In this document: positions 34,683 to 42,938 of the stretch, one piece after another
Layout of the letters: each line of letters starts with the position of its first letter
How positions within the stretch are numbered: the stretch's first letter is position 1
NCBI RefSeq assembly: GCF_001945395.1
Contig: NZ_MSXV01000055.1
Span: forward strand, 61,077 to 108,522
Length of the DNA: 47,446 nucleotides
Direction: 5' to 3'
Source: Pseudomonas sp. PA15(2017)
GTDB lineage: Bacteria > Pseudomonadota > Gammaproteobacteria > Pseudomonadales > Pseudomonadaceae
Notes under the pieces: model-generated
What the model was told of the DNA's origin: nothing
Databases searched by the model: none
What the model saw: only the letters and a program-made list of their open reading frames with translations
Program-made: the position numbers and the translations under genes

Positions 34683-36197
34683 TCAAGGTTGAACCGAGGC
34701 GGCCTTGCGCTTGCGTTTGAGCCAGCCGAATAGCGGCGTATTGCTCAGGAGCACCAGCACCAGAGCGCTGGTAAGGATCAGCGATAGCGGGCTGCTGACC
34801 AGCTCGCCGAGCAGCTCGACCGGGTTGTCGCCGACCGAGGCCATGGCCTGGCGGTAGGAGCTGTCCATCAGCGGGCCGAGGATCACGCCAAGGATGATCG
34901 GCCCCATCTGGAAGCCGAACGCTTTCAGGAAATAGCCGAGCAGGCCGAAACCAAGCATCCAGTACACCTCGGTCATGCTGCTGTTCAGCGAGTAGGAACC
35001 GACGGTGCAGAGCACCAAGATCAGCGGAATCAGCACGGCCTTGGGCAGCTCGACGACCTTGGCGAACAGCTTGATGCCCATCAGCCCGAAGATCAGCAGG
35101 AAGATGTTGGCCAGCGCCAGGTTGCCGACGGTGAACCAGAAGATGTGCGGGTTCTCGACCATCAGCATCGGGCCAGGGTTGAGGCCGTGGATCACCAGCG
35201 CGCCGATGATCACCGCGGTGACCGCGTCACCCGGCATGCCGAGCGTCAGCATGGGGACGTAAGCGCTACCGACGGCGGCGCTGTTGGCGGTTTCCGGTGC
35301 CACCAGGCCTTCGTAGGCGCCTTCACCGAACGGGCTGGTCGGGTTCTTGACCGTGCGCTTGGCATGGTCGTAGGCGAGCAGAGCGGCGATCTCGCCGCCG
35401 ACGCCAGGCAGCACGCCGACCAGCACGCCGATGATCGAGGTACGCAGCGACAGCGGCAGAAACTTGAGCACCATCGCCACCGACGGGATGATCTTGTCGA
35501 CCTTCTGCTTGACCGCCTGGGTGCTGAGGTTGTGCAGCTGGAAGAGCGCTTCGGCGACGCCGAACAGGCCGATCATCACCACCACGTAGTGAATACCGCC
35601 CATCAGCTCCATCTGGCCCATGGTGAAGCGCCCTTCGGCGGTGACCGGGTCCATGCCGACCATGCCGATGATCGCCCCCAGGGCGACGGCGAAGATGCCC
35701 TTGGCCAGGCTGCCCTCGGCGAGGCTGCCGACCAGCATCAGGCCGATGGCGGCGATCAGGAAGTAATCGCGGGGCGCGAATTTCAGCGCCAGATCACCAA
35801 GTATCGGTGCTGCCATTGCCAGTACCAGGGTGCCCACCAGCCCGCCAATCACCGACATCACCGTGCTCAGGCCGATGGCCCGCCCGGCCTCGCCACGCTT
35901 GGCCAGCGGGTAACCGTCGAACGAGGTAGCCACCGAAGAGGGGCCGCCGGGAATGTTCAGCAGGATGGCGCTGCGGGCGCCGCCGTACACGCCCCCGATG
36001 AAGATACCGACGATCAGCGCCAGGGCGTCGTTGACGTCCCAGGAGAAGGTGAACGAGACGAGGATGGACACCGCCATGGTCACCGACAAACCCGGAATGG
36101 CGCCGATGTAGATGCCGGCGAAAGTGCCGAGCGCCGTCAGCATCAGCAGGTTGGGGTCCATCCAGGCCATCAGCAGGTAGGAAAAGGTATCGCTCAT
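34683..36197 (-). CDS. Tripartite tricarboxylate-type transporter, large membrane subunit (TctA family)
   Basis: 504 residues with about 12 membrane helices. Signature stretches are GTFAGIYIGAIPGLSVTMAVS, FIGGVYGGARSAILLNIPGGP and GEIAALLAYDHAKRTVKNP, and the repeat-like VLPGVGGEIAALL and APETANSAAVGSAYVPMLTLG, all typical of TctA/DUF112. It forms the proton- or sodium-driven channel with the small subunit. Starts 12 nt after the tctB-like stop, so co-translated. Confidence 0.94.
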   Translation of the reverse strand: MSDTFSYLLMAWMDPNLLMLTALGTFAGIYIGAIPGLSVTMAVSILVSFTFSWDVNDALALIVGIFIGGVYGGARSAILLNIPGGPSSVATSFDGYPLAKRGEAGRAIGLSTVMSVIGGLVGTLVLAMAAPILGDLALKFAPRDYFLIAAIGLMLVGSLAEGSLAKGIFAVALGAIIGMVGMDPVTAEGRFTMGQMELMGGIHYVVVMIGLFGVAEALFQLHNLSTQAVKQKVDKIIPSVAMVLKFLPLSLRTSIIGVLVGVLPGVGGEIAALLAYDHAKRTVKNPTSPFGEGAYEGLVAPETANSAAVGSAYVPMLTLGMPGDAVTAVIIGALVIHGLNPGPMLMVENPHIFWFTVGNLALANIFLLIFGLMGIKLFAKVVELPKAVLIPLILVLCTVGSYSLNSSMTEVYWMLGFGLLGYFLKAFGFQMGPIILGVILGPLMDSSYRQAMASVGDNPVELLGELVSSPLSLILTSALVLVLLSNTPLFGWLKRKRKAASVQP

Positions 36198-36209
36198 GGA
36201 AGTCTCGTC

Positions 36210-36677
36210 TCAGGGCAGGTAGACGCTGAACGCCAGGGTGAACAGCAGGTAGATGGCCAGCACCGAGATGCCGCTGGCCACCAGGGCCGAGAGCACCTTG
36301 CCGCGTCGCAGGTAGATGATCGAGAGCATCAGGAAGGCGAAGGTACTGACGTAGAAGCTCGCCCACTGGATGACGGCCAGGTAGGCCACCGAGAGCAGGG
36401 TGAAGACCACGATGTGGCGTGGGAAGTGCTCATGGCTGAAGCGCTTGGCCGAGGCCACCCAGCTTTCGCCTTGAGTCGGCTTGCCACGCAACTCCCAGAG
36501 CACTCGCACGGCGGCGATCAGCAGCACGGCACCGGCACTCAGGGGGAAGGCGCCAGGCGAGCTGATCGAGGAAAACCCGGAAATCAGATAGGCCTGATAC
36601 AGAACGAACAGGCTGAAGATCACCAGCAGGATGCAGAATGTGCGCTCACCCACCGGTACTTTTTTCGATGTGCTCAT
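36210..36677 (-). CDS. Tripartite tricarboxylate-type transporter, small membrane subunit (TctB family)
   Basis: 155 residues with four predicted helices, typical of the poorly conserved TctB family. It opens with KVPVGERTFCILLVIFSLFV and contains SPGAFPLSAGAVLLIAAVRV, the usual 'PxxFP' segment after helix 1. Essential partner of TctA in the family. First clear gene of the operon on the minus strand. Confidence 0.88.
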   Translation of the reverse strand: MSTSKKVPVGERTFCILLVIFSLFVLYQAYLISGFSSISSPGAFPLSAGAVLLIAAVRVLWELRGKPTQGESWVASAKRFSHEHFPRHIVVFTLLSVAYLAVIQWASFYVSTFAFLMLSIIYLRRGKVLSALVASGISVLAIYLLFTLAFSVYLP

Positions 36678-36722
36678 GACTCACTCCAGATGCAGCCTGT
36701 GCTGCCCGCGTTGGAAAACCGC

Positions 36723-36908
36723 TCAGGCGCGTGTGCCGGGTTGGCGAATCGGCGCGTGGATAGGGCGCGGGAGCGTCTGGAAAGTGAGCATGTCGAGGGC
36801 CGTAGGCGCGAAGGACGACGCGGCGTCGCTGTGCGTATTGGCCAGGGTGCGAATGGCGCTCAGGCTGATCTGCCGGGCGCGGGTGAACACAGTGTCGAGC
36901 GGTGGCAT
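36723..36908 (-). CDS. Possible small protein or leader upstream of the TTT operon
   Basis: A 61-residue frame (MPPLDTVFTRARQISLSAIRTLANTH...) starts 12 nt after an AGAAGG ribosome-binding site; a second ATG 5 nt closer lies in another frame. I do not recognise a family. The good translation signal directly downstream of the candidate TTT promoter suggests it may be translated, as a small protein or leader peptide. Composition is ordinary for a 5' region too, so confidence is low. Confidence 0.35.
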   Translation of the reverse strand: MPPLDTVFTRARQISLSAIRTLANTHSDAASSFAPTALDMLTFQTLPRPIHAPIRQPGTRA

Positions 36909-36936
36909 GGCATGACCTTCTTATATTTATAGGTGA

Positions 36937-36964
36937 AGCATATTTTCCTGAGTGGCGCTGGCAA
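36937..36964 (-). promoter_or_regulatory. Candidate TTT-operon promoter
   Basis: On the minus strand TTGCCA (36964-36959) and TATGCT (36942-36937) are 16 bp apart, upstream of the AGAAGG ribosome-binding site. The paired operator sites at 37035-37074 lie about 70-110 bp further upstream, a place where activators usually act. Confidence 0.45.
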
Positions 36965-37034
36965 AACCGGCATGTCTCACCCAAGTGCTGGGAATACTGT
37001 GCGGTGATGCAGGCTATTTCAATTCACCAGATCG

Positions 37035-37061
37035 GTTCTTGTTCGATAACCGAACAAGAAC
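37035..37061. promoter_or_regulatory. IclR-type (PcaR-like) operator, site a
   Basis: Perfect 11-bp inverted repeat (GTTCTTGTTCG and CGAACAAGAAC) around ATAAC. Its core GTTCGATAACCGAAC (37041-37055) matches the box recognised by PcaR-type IclR regulators (GTTCGATAATCGCAC). It lies between the TTT operon and the IclR gene, so it may serve both. Confidence 0.7.
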
Positions 37062-37074
37062 GAACCAGTTAGTA
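37059..37074. promoter_or_regulatory. TetR-type palindrome, site a
   Basis: AACGAACCAGTTAGTA fits the consensus TACKAACYRGTTMGTA shared with 42958-42973 and 47229-47244. Centre-to-centre distance from the IclR-type box is 18.5 bp. The binding protein is inferred to be the TetR-family regulator at 45132. Confidence 0.6.
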
Positions 37075-37216
37075 CAAACATCCGGTCTGGATTATGGCCT
37101 CATGTTCGGGCGCAGCCAACCCACGGCGATTCGGGCGACAACTGCGATGATTGCAGAATGTGGCGGTTCCGCCGGCACCTCTGCGCCTTTAGAATCGCGG
37201 CAAATCATTCGAGGGC

Positions 37217-37996
37217 ATGACCATGGCCGGAAGCCAGATAGAACGGGCGCTCAACCTGCTGGAAAGCCTGGCGGGCGCTGGCGACGTGCCGATGCAGACC
37301 CTGGCCGAACAGTTGCAGATTCCCAAGAGTGCCACCCACCGCATGCTCACCGAGCTGGTGCGCCTGGGTTACGTGCGACAGGACGTCGATACCAGCCGCT
37401 ATCGGCTCTCGACCAAGCTGGTCGCCCTGGGTTTTCGCTACCTGTCGGCTAGCGGCGCCGACATCGTGCAGCCGATCCTTGATCGCCTGGCCCGGCAAAG
37501 TGGCGAACTGGTGCGCCTGGGGGTGATCGAAGGCGAGCGACAGACCTGGATCGCCAAATCCCAGGGCGCGCGTTCCGGCTTGCGCTATGACCCCGACATG
37601 GGCCGTGACGCGCCGCTGCGCTACACCGCCTCCGGCCATGCCTGGCTGGCCAACCTGGCGGACGCCGACGCATTGGCGCTGGTGGCACGCCAGCACATTC
37701 CCGACGACAGCGAGTTCGGACCCAACGCGCCCCATGACGATGAAGCGCTGCTCGGTTACCTGCAGCGTGCCCGCGAGCGCGGCTATGCGACCGTGGTGGA
37801 AACTTCCTCCCTGGGTACCTGCGCGCTGGCGGCGGTGGTCAGCCACCCGCAGCGAGGTGGCGTGATTGGCGTGCTGAGCATCGCCGGCCCCAGCGCGCGC
37901 ATGCCCGGCGAGCGCATGGAACAGCTTGCACCCTTGCTGCTGGAAGCGGCTGCCGAGCTGTCGTCAGCGAGCCAGGCTTCCGACCTTTTCGTCTGA
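37217..37996 (+). CDS. IclR-family transcriptional regulator
   Basis: 259 residues. The N-terminal winged helix-turn-helix (about 8-70) has QIERALNLLESLAG, LAEQLQIPKSATHRMLTELVRLGYV and YRLSTKLVALG. The C-terminal ligand-binding domain (about 85-250) has GARSGLRYDPDMGRDAPLRYTASGHAWLA and GTCALAAVV. The IclR family includes PcaR, PcaU and PobR, which sense aromatic or hydroaromatic acids. IclR-type boxes lie just upstream (37041-37055) and possibly just downstream (38009-38023), and related boxes occur at the quinate/shikimate genes, so it is a good candidate for the regulon controller. The ATG at 37217 follows GAGG. Confidence 0.92.
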   Translation: MTMAGSQIERALNLLESLAGAGDVPMQTLAEQLQIPKSATHRMLTELVRLGYVRQDVDTSRYRLSTKLVALGFRYLSASGADIVQPILDRLARQSGELVRLGVIEGERQTWIAKSQGARSGLRYDPDMGRDAPLRYTASGHAWLANLADADALALVARQHIPDDSEFGPNAPHDDEALLGYLQRARERGYATVVETSSLGTCALAAVVSHPQRGGVIGVLSIAGPSARMPGERMEQLAPLLLEAAAELSSASQASDLFV

Positions 37997-38008
37997 GTGG
38001 CCGATAGC

Positions 38009-38023
38009 GTTCGATTAACGACC
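38009..38023. promoter_or_regulatory. Possible degenerate IclR-type box, site d
   Basis: GTTCGATTAACGACC shares about 11 of 15 positions with GTTCGATAATCGCAC. It lies between the IclR gene and the dehydrogenase operon. A TetR-type palindrome is not clear here; GGAACTGGGTTC at 38053-38064 is only a partial match. Confidence 0.4.
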
Positions 38024-38117
38024 GAGCGCTTCATCCACTATTGATTAAATATGGAACTGGGTTCTAGATTGTTCTCAGGCGCCTTGCGCCCATAACAATC
38101 AGAAAAGGACTCATGTC

Positions 38118-39164
38118 TTGAACCCTTTGCGAATCGCCCTGATCGGCGCCGGCATCATGGGCCGGCAACACCTCAGTTATCTGCGCGAGCTGCCGCACGC
38201 CACTCTTTGCGCGATCGTCGACCCCACCGAGCAGGCCCGACAGCTCGCTGCCGAGCACGGGGTGCCGTGTTTCGATCAACTGCAAGGCCTGCTCGACAGC
38301 CATTTGGCCCAGGCGGTGATCATCGCCAATCCCAATGCGGCCCACGTGCCCACTGCGTTGCGCTGTATCGAGGCCGGCCTGCCGGCGCTGCTCGAAAAGC
38401 CGGTCGGCGTCAGCCTGGCGGAAGTGCGCGAACTGGTGGCTGCCGTGCAGCGCAGCAGAGTGCCGGTGCTCGTGGGTCATCATCGTCGTCACAATCCGCT
38501 GATCGGCAAGGCGCGGGAGTTGGTGCAGCAGGGCGTCCTGGGGCGACTCGCTACGGTGACGGCGCTCTGGCAACTGCAGAAGCCGGACAGTTATTACGAC
38601 GTGCCCTGGCGGCGCGAGCCCGGGGCGGGCATGCTGCTGACCAACCTGATTCATGATCTGGATCTGCTGCGCTACCTGTGCGGCGAGGTAGCCCAGGTTC
38701 ACGCCCTCACCAGCAACGCCGTGCGCGGCTTCGCCAACGAGGACGGCGCAGCGATCATCCTGCGCTTCGTCAACGGCGCGCTGGGTAGCCTGACCGGCTC
38801 CGACGCGGCGGCGGCTCCGTGGAGCTGGGAGCTCAGTGCCGGGGAAAACCCGGTGTATCCACGGCAGCCCGATCAGCCGTGTTACCTGCTGGCCGGCACC
38901 GCAGGTTCGTTGAGCATCCCGCAACTGCGTTACTGGTCGTACGCCTCGCCAGGCGCTGGCTGGCACCAGCCCTTGCAGAGCGCGGAGCAACCGTACGAGG
39001 CAGCTCCCGCGCTGTTATTGCAGCTCAGGCACTTCATCGAGGTTGCGCGGGGCGAGACGCCGCCGCTGGTCAGCGCAACCGATGCCGGACGCACCCTGGC
39101 GCTGTATGACGCCATCTGCCGCGCCGCCGAGCAGGGCTGCGCCACCGTACCCGAAACCGTCTGA
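38118..39164 (+). CDS. Gfo/Idh/MocA-family NAD(P)-dependent oxidoreductase
   Basis: 348 residues. The N-terminal Rossmann fold has IALIGAGIMGRQH; the family's EKP motif is at residues 93-95 with probable catalytic K94, and H179 lies in NLIHDLDLLRYL. The family oxidises or reduces sugars, inositols and other polyols. The start is TTG at 38118, with AAAAGGA eight bases upstream. An ATG five bases earlier gives only ATG TCT TGA, whose stop overlaps the TTG. It is followed 41 nt later by a TIM-barrel gene and then a DMT permease. A dehydrogenase for a cyclitol or hydroaromatic acid is the best guess; the true substrate is unknown. Confidence 0.88.
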   Translation: MNPLRIALIGAGIMGRQHLSYLRELPHATLCAIVDPTEQARQLAAEHGVPCFDQLQGLLDSHLAQAVIIANPNAAHVPTALRCIEAGLPALLEKPVGVSLAEVRELVAAVQRSRVPVLVGHHRRHNPLIGKARELVQQGVLGRLATVTALWQLQKPDSYYDVPWRREPGAGMLLTNLIHDLDLLRYLCGEVAQVHALTSNAVRGFANEDGAAIILRFVNGALGSLTGSDAAAAPWSWELSAGENPVYPRQPDQPCYLLAGTAGSLSIPQLRYWSYASPGAGWHQPLQSAEQPYEAAPALLLQLRHFIEVARGETPPLVSATDAGRTLALYDAICRAAEQGCATVPETV

Positions 39165-39205
39165 GCCAACGTCCATTCATTGGGCCATGGCCCGGAGAGA
39201 GATCG

Positions 39206-40027
39206 ATGCACACCCACGAACGCCTGATGTCCCTGGCCAGCCTGACCGTCCTCGAACTCGCGCCCCCGCAGATGGTCGAGGTGGCGGCCCGCACCGGCTA
39301 CAGCCATGTCGGCCTGCGCCTGATTCCCGCCACCGAGGAGGAACACCACTTCGCGCTGGTGGCCGACTCGGCTCTGCGCCGGCAGACGCTCAGGCGGCTG
39401 CGCGACACCGGCATTGGCGTACTCGACGTCGAGATCCTGCGGCTCAAACCCCATACACGCTGCAGCGATTTCGAGGCGGTGTTGGAAGTTGGCGCCGAGT
39501 TCGGTGCGCGTGAGGTACTGGTCGCCGGCAACGACCCGGACGAGACGCGGCTGACCGATAATTTCGGCGAATTGTGCGACCGCGCTCTGGCGTTCGGCTT
39601 GCGGCCGCATCTGGAATTCATGCCCTGGACCAACGTCGCCGATTTCTCACAGGCGGTGCGTATCGTGCGCCAGGCCGGGCGTGACAACGGCGGCGTGCTG
39701 GTCGACGCCTTCCATTTCAATCGCTCGGGGTCACGCCTCGACGAGTTGCAGCAGGTGGAACCATCATGGCTGGGTTATGCCCAACTGTGCGACGTGGCCG
39801 GGCCGCGGCCGCACGACATGGCGGAGATTCTGCGCCAGGCGCGTAACGAGCGGCGCTTTCCCGGTGACGGTGATTGTGACTTGCCAGGGCTGTTGCGCTG
39901 TCTACCGGCCAATGTTCCGTTGAGTCTGGAAATCCCCACCCGGCAGGTGGAGGATCCGACGCAGCGGGCGCAGATGGCCATCGACAAGACTCGGGCACTG
40001 TTGAAGCGTCTCGACCTGTCGGCATAG
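39206..40027 (+). CDS. Sugar-phosphate-isomerase-like TIM-barrel enzyme with a dehydroshikimate-dehydratase-like metal site
   Basis: 273 residues of the AP-endonuclease-2/xylose-isomerase-like TIM-barrel family. Probable metal ligands are E137 (LEFMPW), D167 with H170 (LVDAFHF), Q193 (AQLCDVAGP) and E242 (LSLEIP). The QuiC dehydratase domain at 43156 has E134, D165/H168, Q191 and E239 in like-sounding motifs and nearly equal spacing (31/26/48 against 30/26/49). A dehydratase or epimerase acting on a keto-cyclitol or dehydroshikimate-like compound is therefore plausible; this is inference. It follows the Gfo/Idh/MocA gene in an operon. The start at 39206 follows GGAGAGAG. Confidence 0.85.
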   Translation: MHTHERLMSLASLTVLELAPPQMVEVAARTGYSHVGLRLIPATEEEHHFALVADSALRRQTLRRLRDTGIGVLDVEILRLKPHTRCSDFEAVLEVGAEFGAREVLVAGNDPDETRLTDNFGELCDRALAFGLRPHLEFMPWTNVADFSQAVRIVRQAGRDNGGVLVDAFHFNRSGSRLDELQQVEPSWLGYAQLCDVAGPRPHDMAEILRQARNERRFPGDGDCDLPGLLRCLPANVPLSLEIPTRQVEDPTQRAQMAIDKTRALLKRLDLSA

Positions 40028-40111
40028 CCCATACTGAAATCCGCGATGGCGGCAGACCGCACATATAGTTAGTTTGCTACCGATAATGACGTCTGGATCA
40101 CGAGAGTTCCC

Positions 40112-40993
40112 ATGAGCACCCCGAGTTCGCTGTCAGGCGTCAATCATCCGTTGAAGGGCATCGCCCTGGTGGTGCTGGCGACCTTTCTGTTCGCCAGCCA
40201 CGACGCGCTGTCGAAGTACTTGTCTGGCATCTATCCGGTGATCATGGTGGTGTGGGCGCGCTATGTGGTGCACACGCTGCTGATGGCCGGCATCTTCCTG
40301 CCGCAGTCGGGGTTGCGCGTGCTGCGCAGCAAACGGCCGGGGTTGCAGGCGCTGCGGGCGATCTGCCTGCTGGGCTGCAGCCTGTTCTTCACCACCGGCC
40401 TGCTGTACATCCCGCTGGCCGAGGCCACGGCGGTCAACTTCCTGGCGCCGCTGCTGGTTACCGCGTTGTCGGTGCCGCTGCTCAAGGAGCATGTCAGTCG
40501 GGGGCAATGGGCGGCGGTGCTGGTGGGCTTCGTGGGCGTGCTGATCATCGTGCATCCGGGCGGCGACCTGTTCACCCCGGCCGTGCTGCTGCCGCTCTGT
40601 TCGGCGAGCTGCTTCGCGGCCTACCAGATACTCACGCGCCTGCTCAGCCAGTACGACACGCCGACTACCAGCAACTTCTTTACCGGGCTGCTCAATACAT
40701 TGCTGATGAGCTGCCTGGTGCCGTTCTTCTGGCAACTGCCGCAGTGGCAACATTTGCCGCTGATGCTGGCCCTCGGCGCGTGCGGCATGTTCGCCCACCT
40801 GCTGTTGACCAAGGCCTTCCGCCACGCCGCGCCGGCACTGCTGGCGCCGTTCGGCTACTGCCAGATCGTCTTTGCCGGCCTCCTGGGGCTGATCATCTTC
40901 GGTCACGACCCCGAGGCGAGCGCCAAGGTGGGTATTGCCATCATCTGTCTCAGCGGATTGGCGGCCGCCTATCAGCAACGCCGAAAACGCTGA
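40112..40993 (+). CDS. DMT-superfamily (EamA) transporter
   Basis: 293 residues with ten predicted helices in two EamA repeats. Family features include LVVLATFLFASHDALSKYL, LAEATAVNFLAPLLVTALS and the second-half FGYCQIVFAGLLGLIIFG. EamA proteins move metabolites in either direction. Placement 84 nt after the TIM-barrel gene suggests import or export of the pathway substrate or a byproduct. The gap (40028-40111) shows no strong operator. Confidence 0.88.
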   Translation: MSTPSSLSGVNHPLKGIALVVLATFLFASHDALSKYLSGIYPVIMVVWARYVVHTLLMAGIFLPQSGLRVLRSKRPGLQALRAICLLGCSLFFTTGLLYIPLAEATAVNFLAPLLVTALSVPLLKEHVSRGQWAAVLVGFVGVLIIVHPGGDLFTPAVLLPLCSASCFAAYQILTRLLSQYDTPTTSNFFTGLLNTLLMSCLVPFFWQLPQWQHLPLMLALGACGMFAHLLLTKAFRHAAPALLAPFGYCQIVFAGLLGLIIFGHDPEASAKVGIAIICLSGLAAAYQQRRKR

Positions 40994-41036
40994 AGTTTCA
41001 GCCCCCGGAAGTACAAGAAGGCCCGTTGCAGGCCAT

Positions 41037-41160
41037 GTGAAAACTACTGCGCTCGGTCATGCGGCGTTAAAAAACGGCTCAAAATGCTCATTTACAGCTC
41101 GTAAACTGCGCTTTTTCGCCGGTTTTTGCCTTGCCTGACCTTCGCTCGCTACGTTTTCAC
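41037..41160. repeat. 124-bp imperfect palindromic intergenic repeat
   Basis: The ends are perfect inverted repeats, GTGAAAAC and GTTTTCAC. Inside, AAAAACGGC faces GCCGGTTTTT, and TTTAC-AGCTC-GTAAA forms the centre. CTGCGCTCGGTCA near the left end answers TGACCTTCGCTCG near the right. It lies between convergent genes and could end both transcripts. The size and symmetry are those of a MITE-like element; a degenerate relative of its left side is at 5120-5150. Confidence 0.8.
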
Positions 41161-41200
41161 ACGGCCTGGTTAAGGGCCTTCTCTTTTTACGTCTGCCTGG

Positions 41201-42580
41201 TTAGTGGCTGGCTTCGTTCACGCTGTTCTGGCGAGCGGCGTCATATTCGGCCTTGTCCATTGGCTTGGCGCCAGGTTTGCCCAGTTCGTTCATTGGAATC
41301 CGGTAGGTTTCCGGCGCGATGAAAGCGGCGAGGGCGCACAGGCAGGTGATGCCGAATGCCAGGCCGCCGATCAGCCATGGAATGTTGTCCGAGCCGGGCG
41401 GTGCGACCAGGGCGAACAACGCAGGCAGCATGGCGGTGAGCATGGTGCCGATGTTCTGGGCGATGGCCATGGCGGACACGCGGTAGCGGGTCTGGAACAG
41501 CTCCGGGTAGAAGCTCGGGAATACCGCGTTGTAACCCTGGTAGACCACGCCCCACATCAGCAGCGACATGATGAACGCCAGCGGCACGTTGCTGATGCTG
41601 ATCGCATACAGATAACCGAACGCCAGCAGGCCAGAGCCCAGCGCGCCGGTGATCAGGGTCGGGCGGCGGCCGATCTTGTCGGAGAGGTTGCCCACGAACG
41701 GAATCACCAGGACCGCGACGATGTTGCCCACCACCGGAATCCACAGATAGACGCTCTTGTCGAAGCCGATCCCGTAGGCCGGTTGCACGGCATAAGCGCC
41801 ACCGAAGATGGTCGCCACTACCGGAATCACGTTCATCAGCGCCATGACCATGACTAGAAACATGGTCCGCCAGCTGGTGCTGAATGCTTCGGAGATCGGC
41901 GACTTGGCGATCTTCTGCTTGTTCTCTTCGTTAACGAAGGCTGGCGTTTCGTGAACCTCGCGACGAATGATGAAACCCGCCAGCAGTACGAAGGCGCTGA
42001 GCAGGAACGGGATCCGCCAGCCCCAGTCGTTGAACGCCTCGCTCGGCATGAAGTAGGCGAGCGGCAGGAACACCGCAGCGGCGAGCACCTGGCCGGCCTG
42101 TACGCCTTGTAGCGTGAAGCTGGCGTAGAAGCCTCGTCGTCCGAATGGCGCATGCTCGAGAATCATCGAGCTGGCGCCGGAGATCTCACCGGCTACGGCG
42201 AAGCCCTGGATCAGGCGCAGCACGACCAGCATGGCCGGAGCCAGCAGACCGATATCGTGGTAGGTCGGCAGCAGGCCGACGGCCATGGTGGAGATGCCCA
42301 TCAGGAACATGCACAGCAGCAGCACGTTCTTGCGACCACGGGTGTCGCCCCAATGGCCGAGCACGAATGCACCTACCGGGCGCGCCAGGTAGCCGACGCC
42401 GTAGGTCGCCAGCGAGGCGACGATGGCCATCTTCGGATCGGTGTTGGGAAAGAATATCTGCGGGAAGATCAACGCCGCGGCCTGGGCGTAGATGAAGAAA
42501 TCGTAGTACTCCAGCGCTGAACCGACCCAGCCGCTGGCAGTGGCTTTCTTGGCTTGTGAAGTTGAGGGCTTAGCCATCAT
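41201..42580 (-). CDS. MHS-family MFS permease, probable shikimate/quinate importer
   Basis: 459 residues with 12 helices, of the metabolite:H+ symporter family (ShiA, PcaT, KgtP relatives). Hallmarks are SALEYYDFFIYAQAAALIFPQIFF, GHWGDTRGRKNVLL and GEISGASSMILEHAP. The start is one of two adjacent ATGs; 42580 is chosen for its CGGAGA spacing. It is divergent from the QuiC-type gene across a 575-bp region holding the paired IclR-type and TetR-type sites. Substrate inferred from context and family. Confidence 0.9.
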   Translation of the reverse strand: MMAKPSTSQAKKATASGWVGSALEYYDFFIYAQAAALIFPQIFFPNTDPKMAIVASLATYGVGYLARPVGAFVLGHWGDTRGRKNVLLLCMFLMGISTMAVGLLPTYHDIGLLAPAMLVVLRLIQGFAVAGEISGASSMILEHAPFGRRGFYASFTLQGVQAGQVLAAAVFLPLAYFMPSEAFNDWGWRIPFLLSAFVLLAGFIIRREVHETPAFVNEENKQKIAKSPISEAFSTSWRTMFLVMVMALMNVIPVVATIFGGAYAVQPAYGIGFDKSVYLWIPVVGNIVAVLVIPFVGNLSDKIGRRPTLITGALGSGLLAFGYLYAISISNVPLAFIMSLLMWGVVYQGYNAVFPSFYPELFQTRYRVSAMAIAQNIGTMLTAMLPALFALVAPPGSDNIPWLIGGLAFGITCLCALAAFIAPETYRIPMNELGKPGAKPMDKAEYDAARQNSVNEASH

Positions 42581-42938
42581 GGTCTCCGTTGTTATTAGAG
42601 CGCCGAGCGAAGCGGCAACTGGGTGCGGCTTGGCCACAGCGTGTGGGGACCGGCCTTGTGGATGGCGCCGGTCGACCCGCTTTCAGGATTATCGAGCGGA
42701 GTGTCGCGAGTCAGGGTTGGACGTGCGCAGACGCAGTTGGCCGGGTGGGTGCCAAAAAGCGTGCGAATGGTATGCGGGTATGCAGGGGCTGGGAAGTGAG
42801 CATGGGCGTACTCTTATTGAAATTGTTATGGATGGAGCCGGGTTGTTTGCTGGTCGCGGCGGAAGGGTTTCCGTCACTGCAGTGGGAAACATGGTGTTGC
42901 AAACCGTGAAATAGCGTCAATTCGATAAACGGCCTAGT

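Noticed and set aside
40062..40095. A further IclR-type box before the DMT permease (TACCGATAATGACGT)
   Set aside because: Only the central CGATAAT matches; flanks fail and no palindrome partner is present.
42589..42914. Plus-strand open frames of about 106-124 codons in the quiC control region
   Set aside because: Overlapping frames on both strands, no recognisable family, and the area holds operators; likely non-coding.
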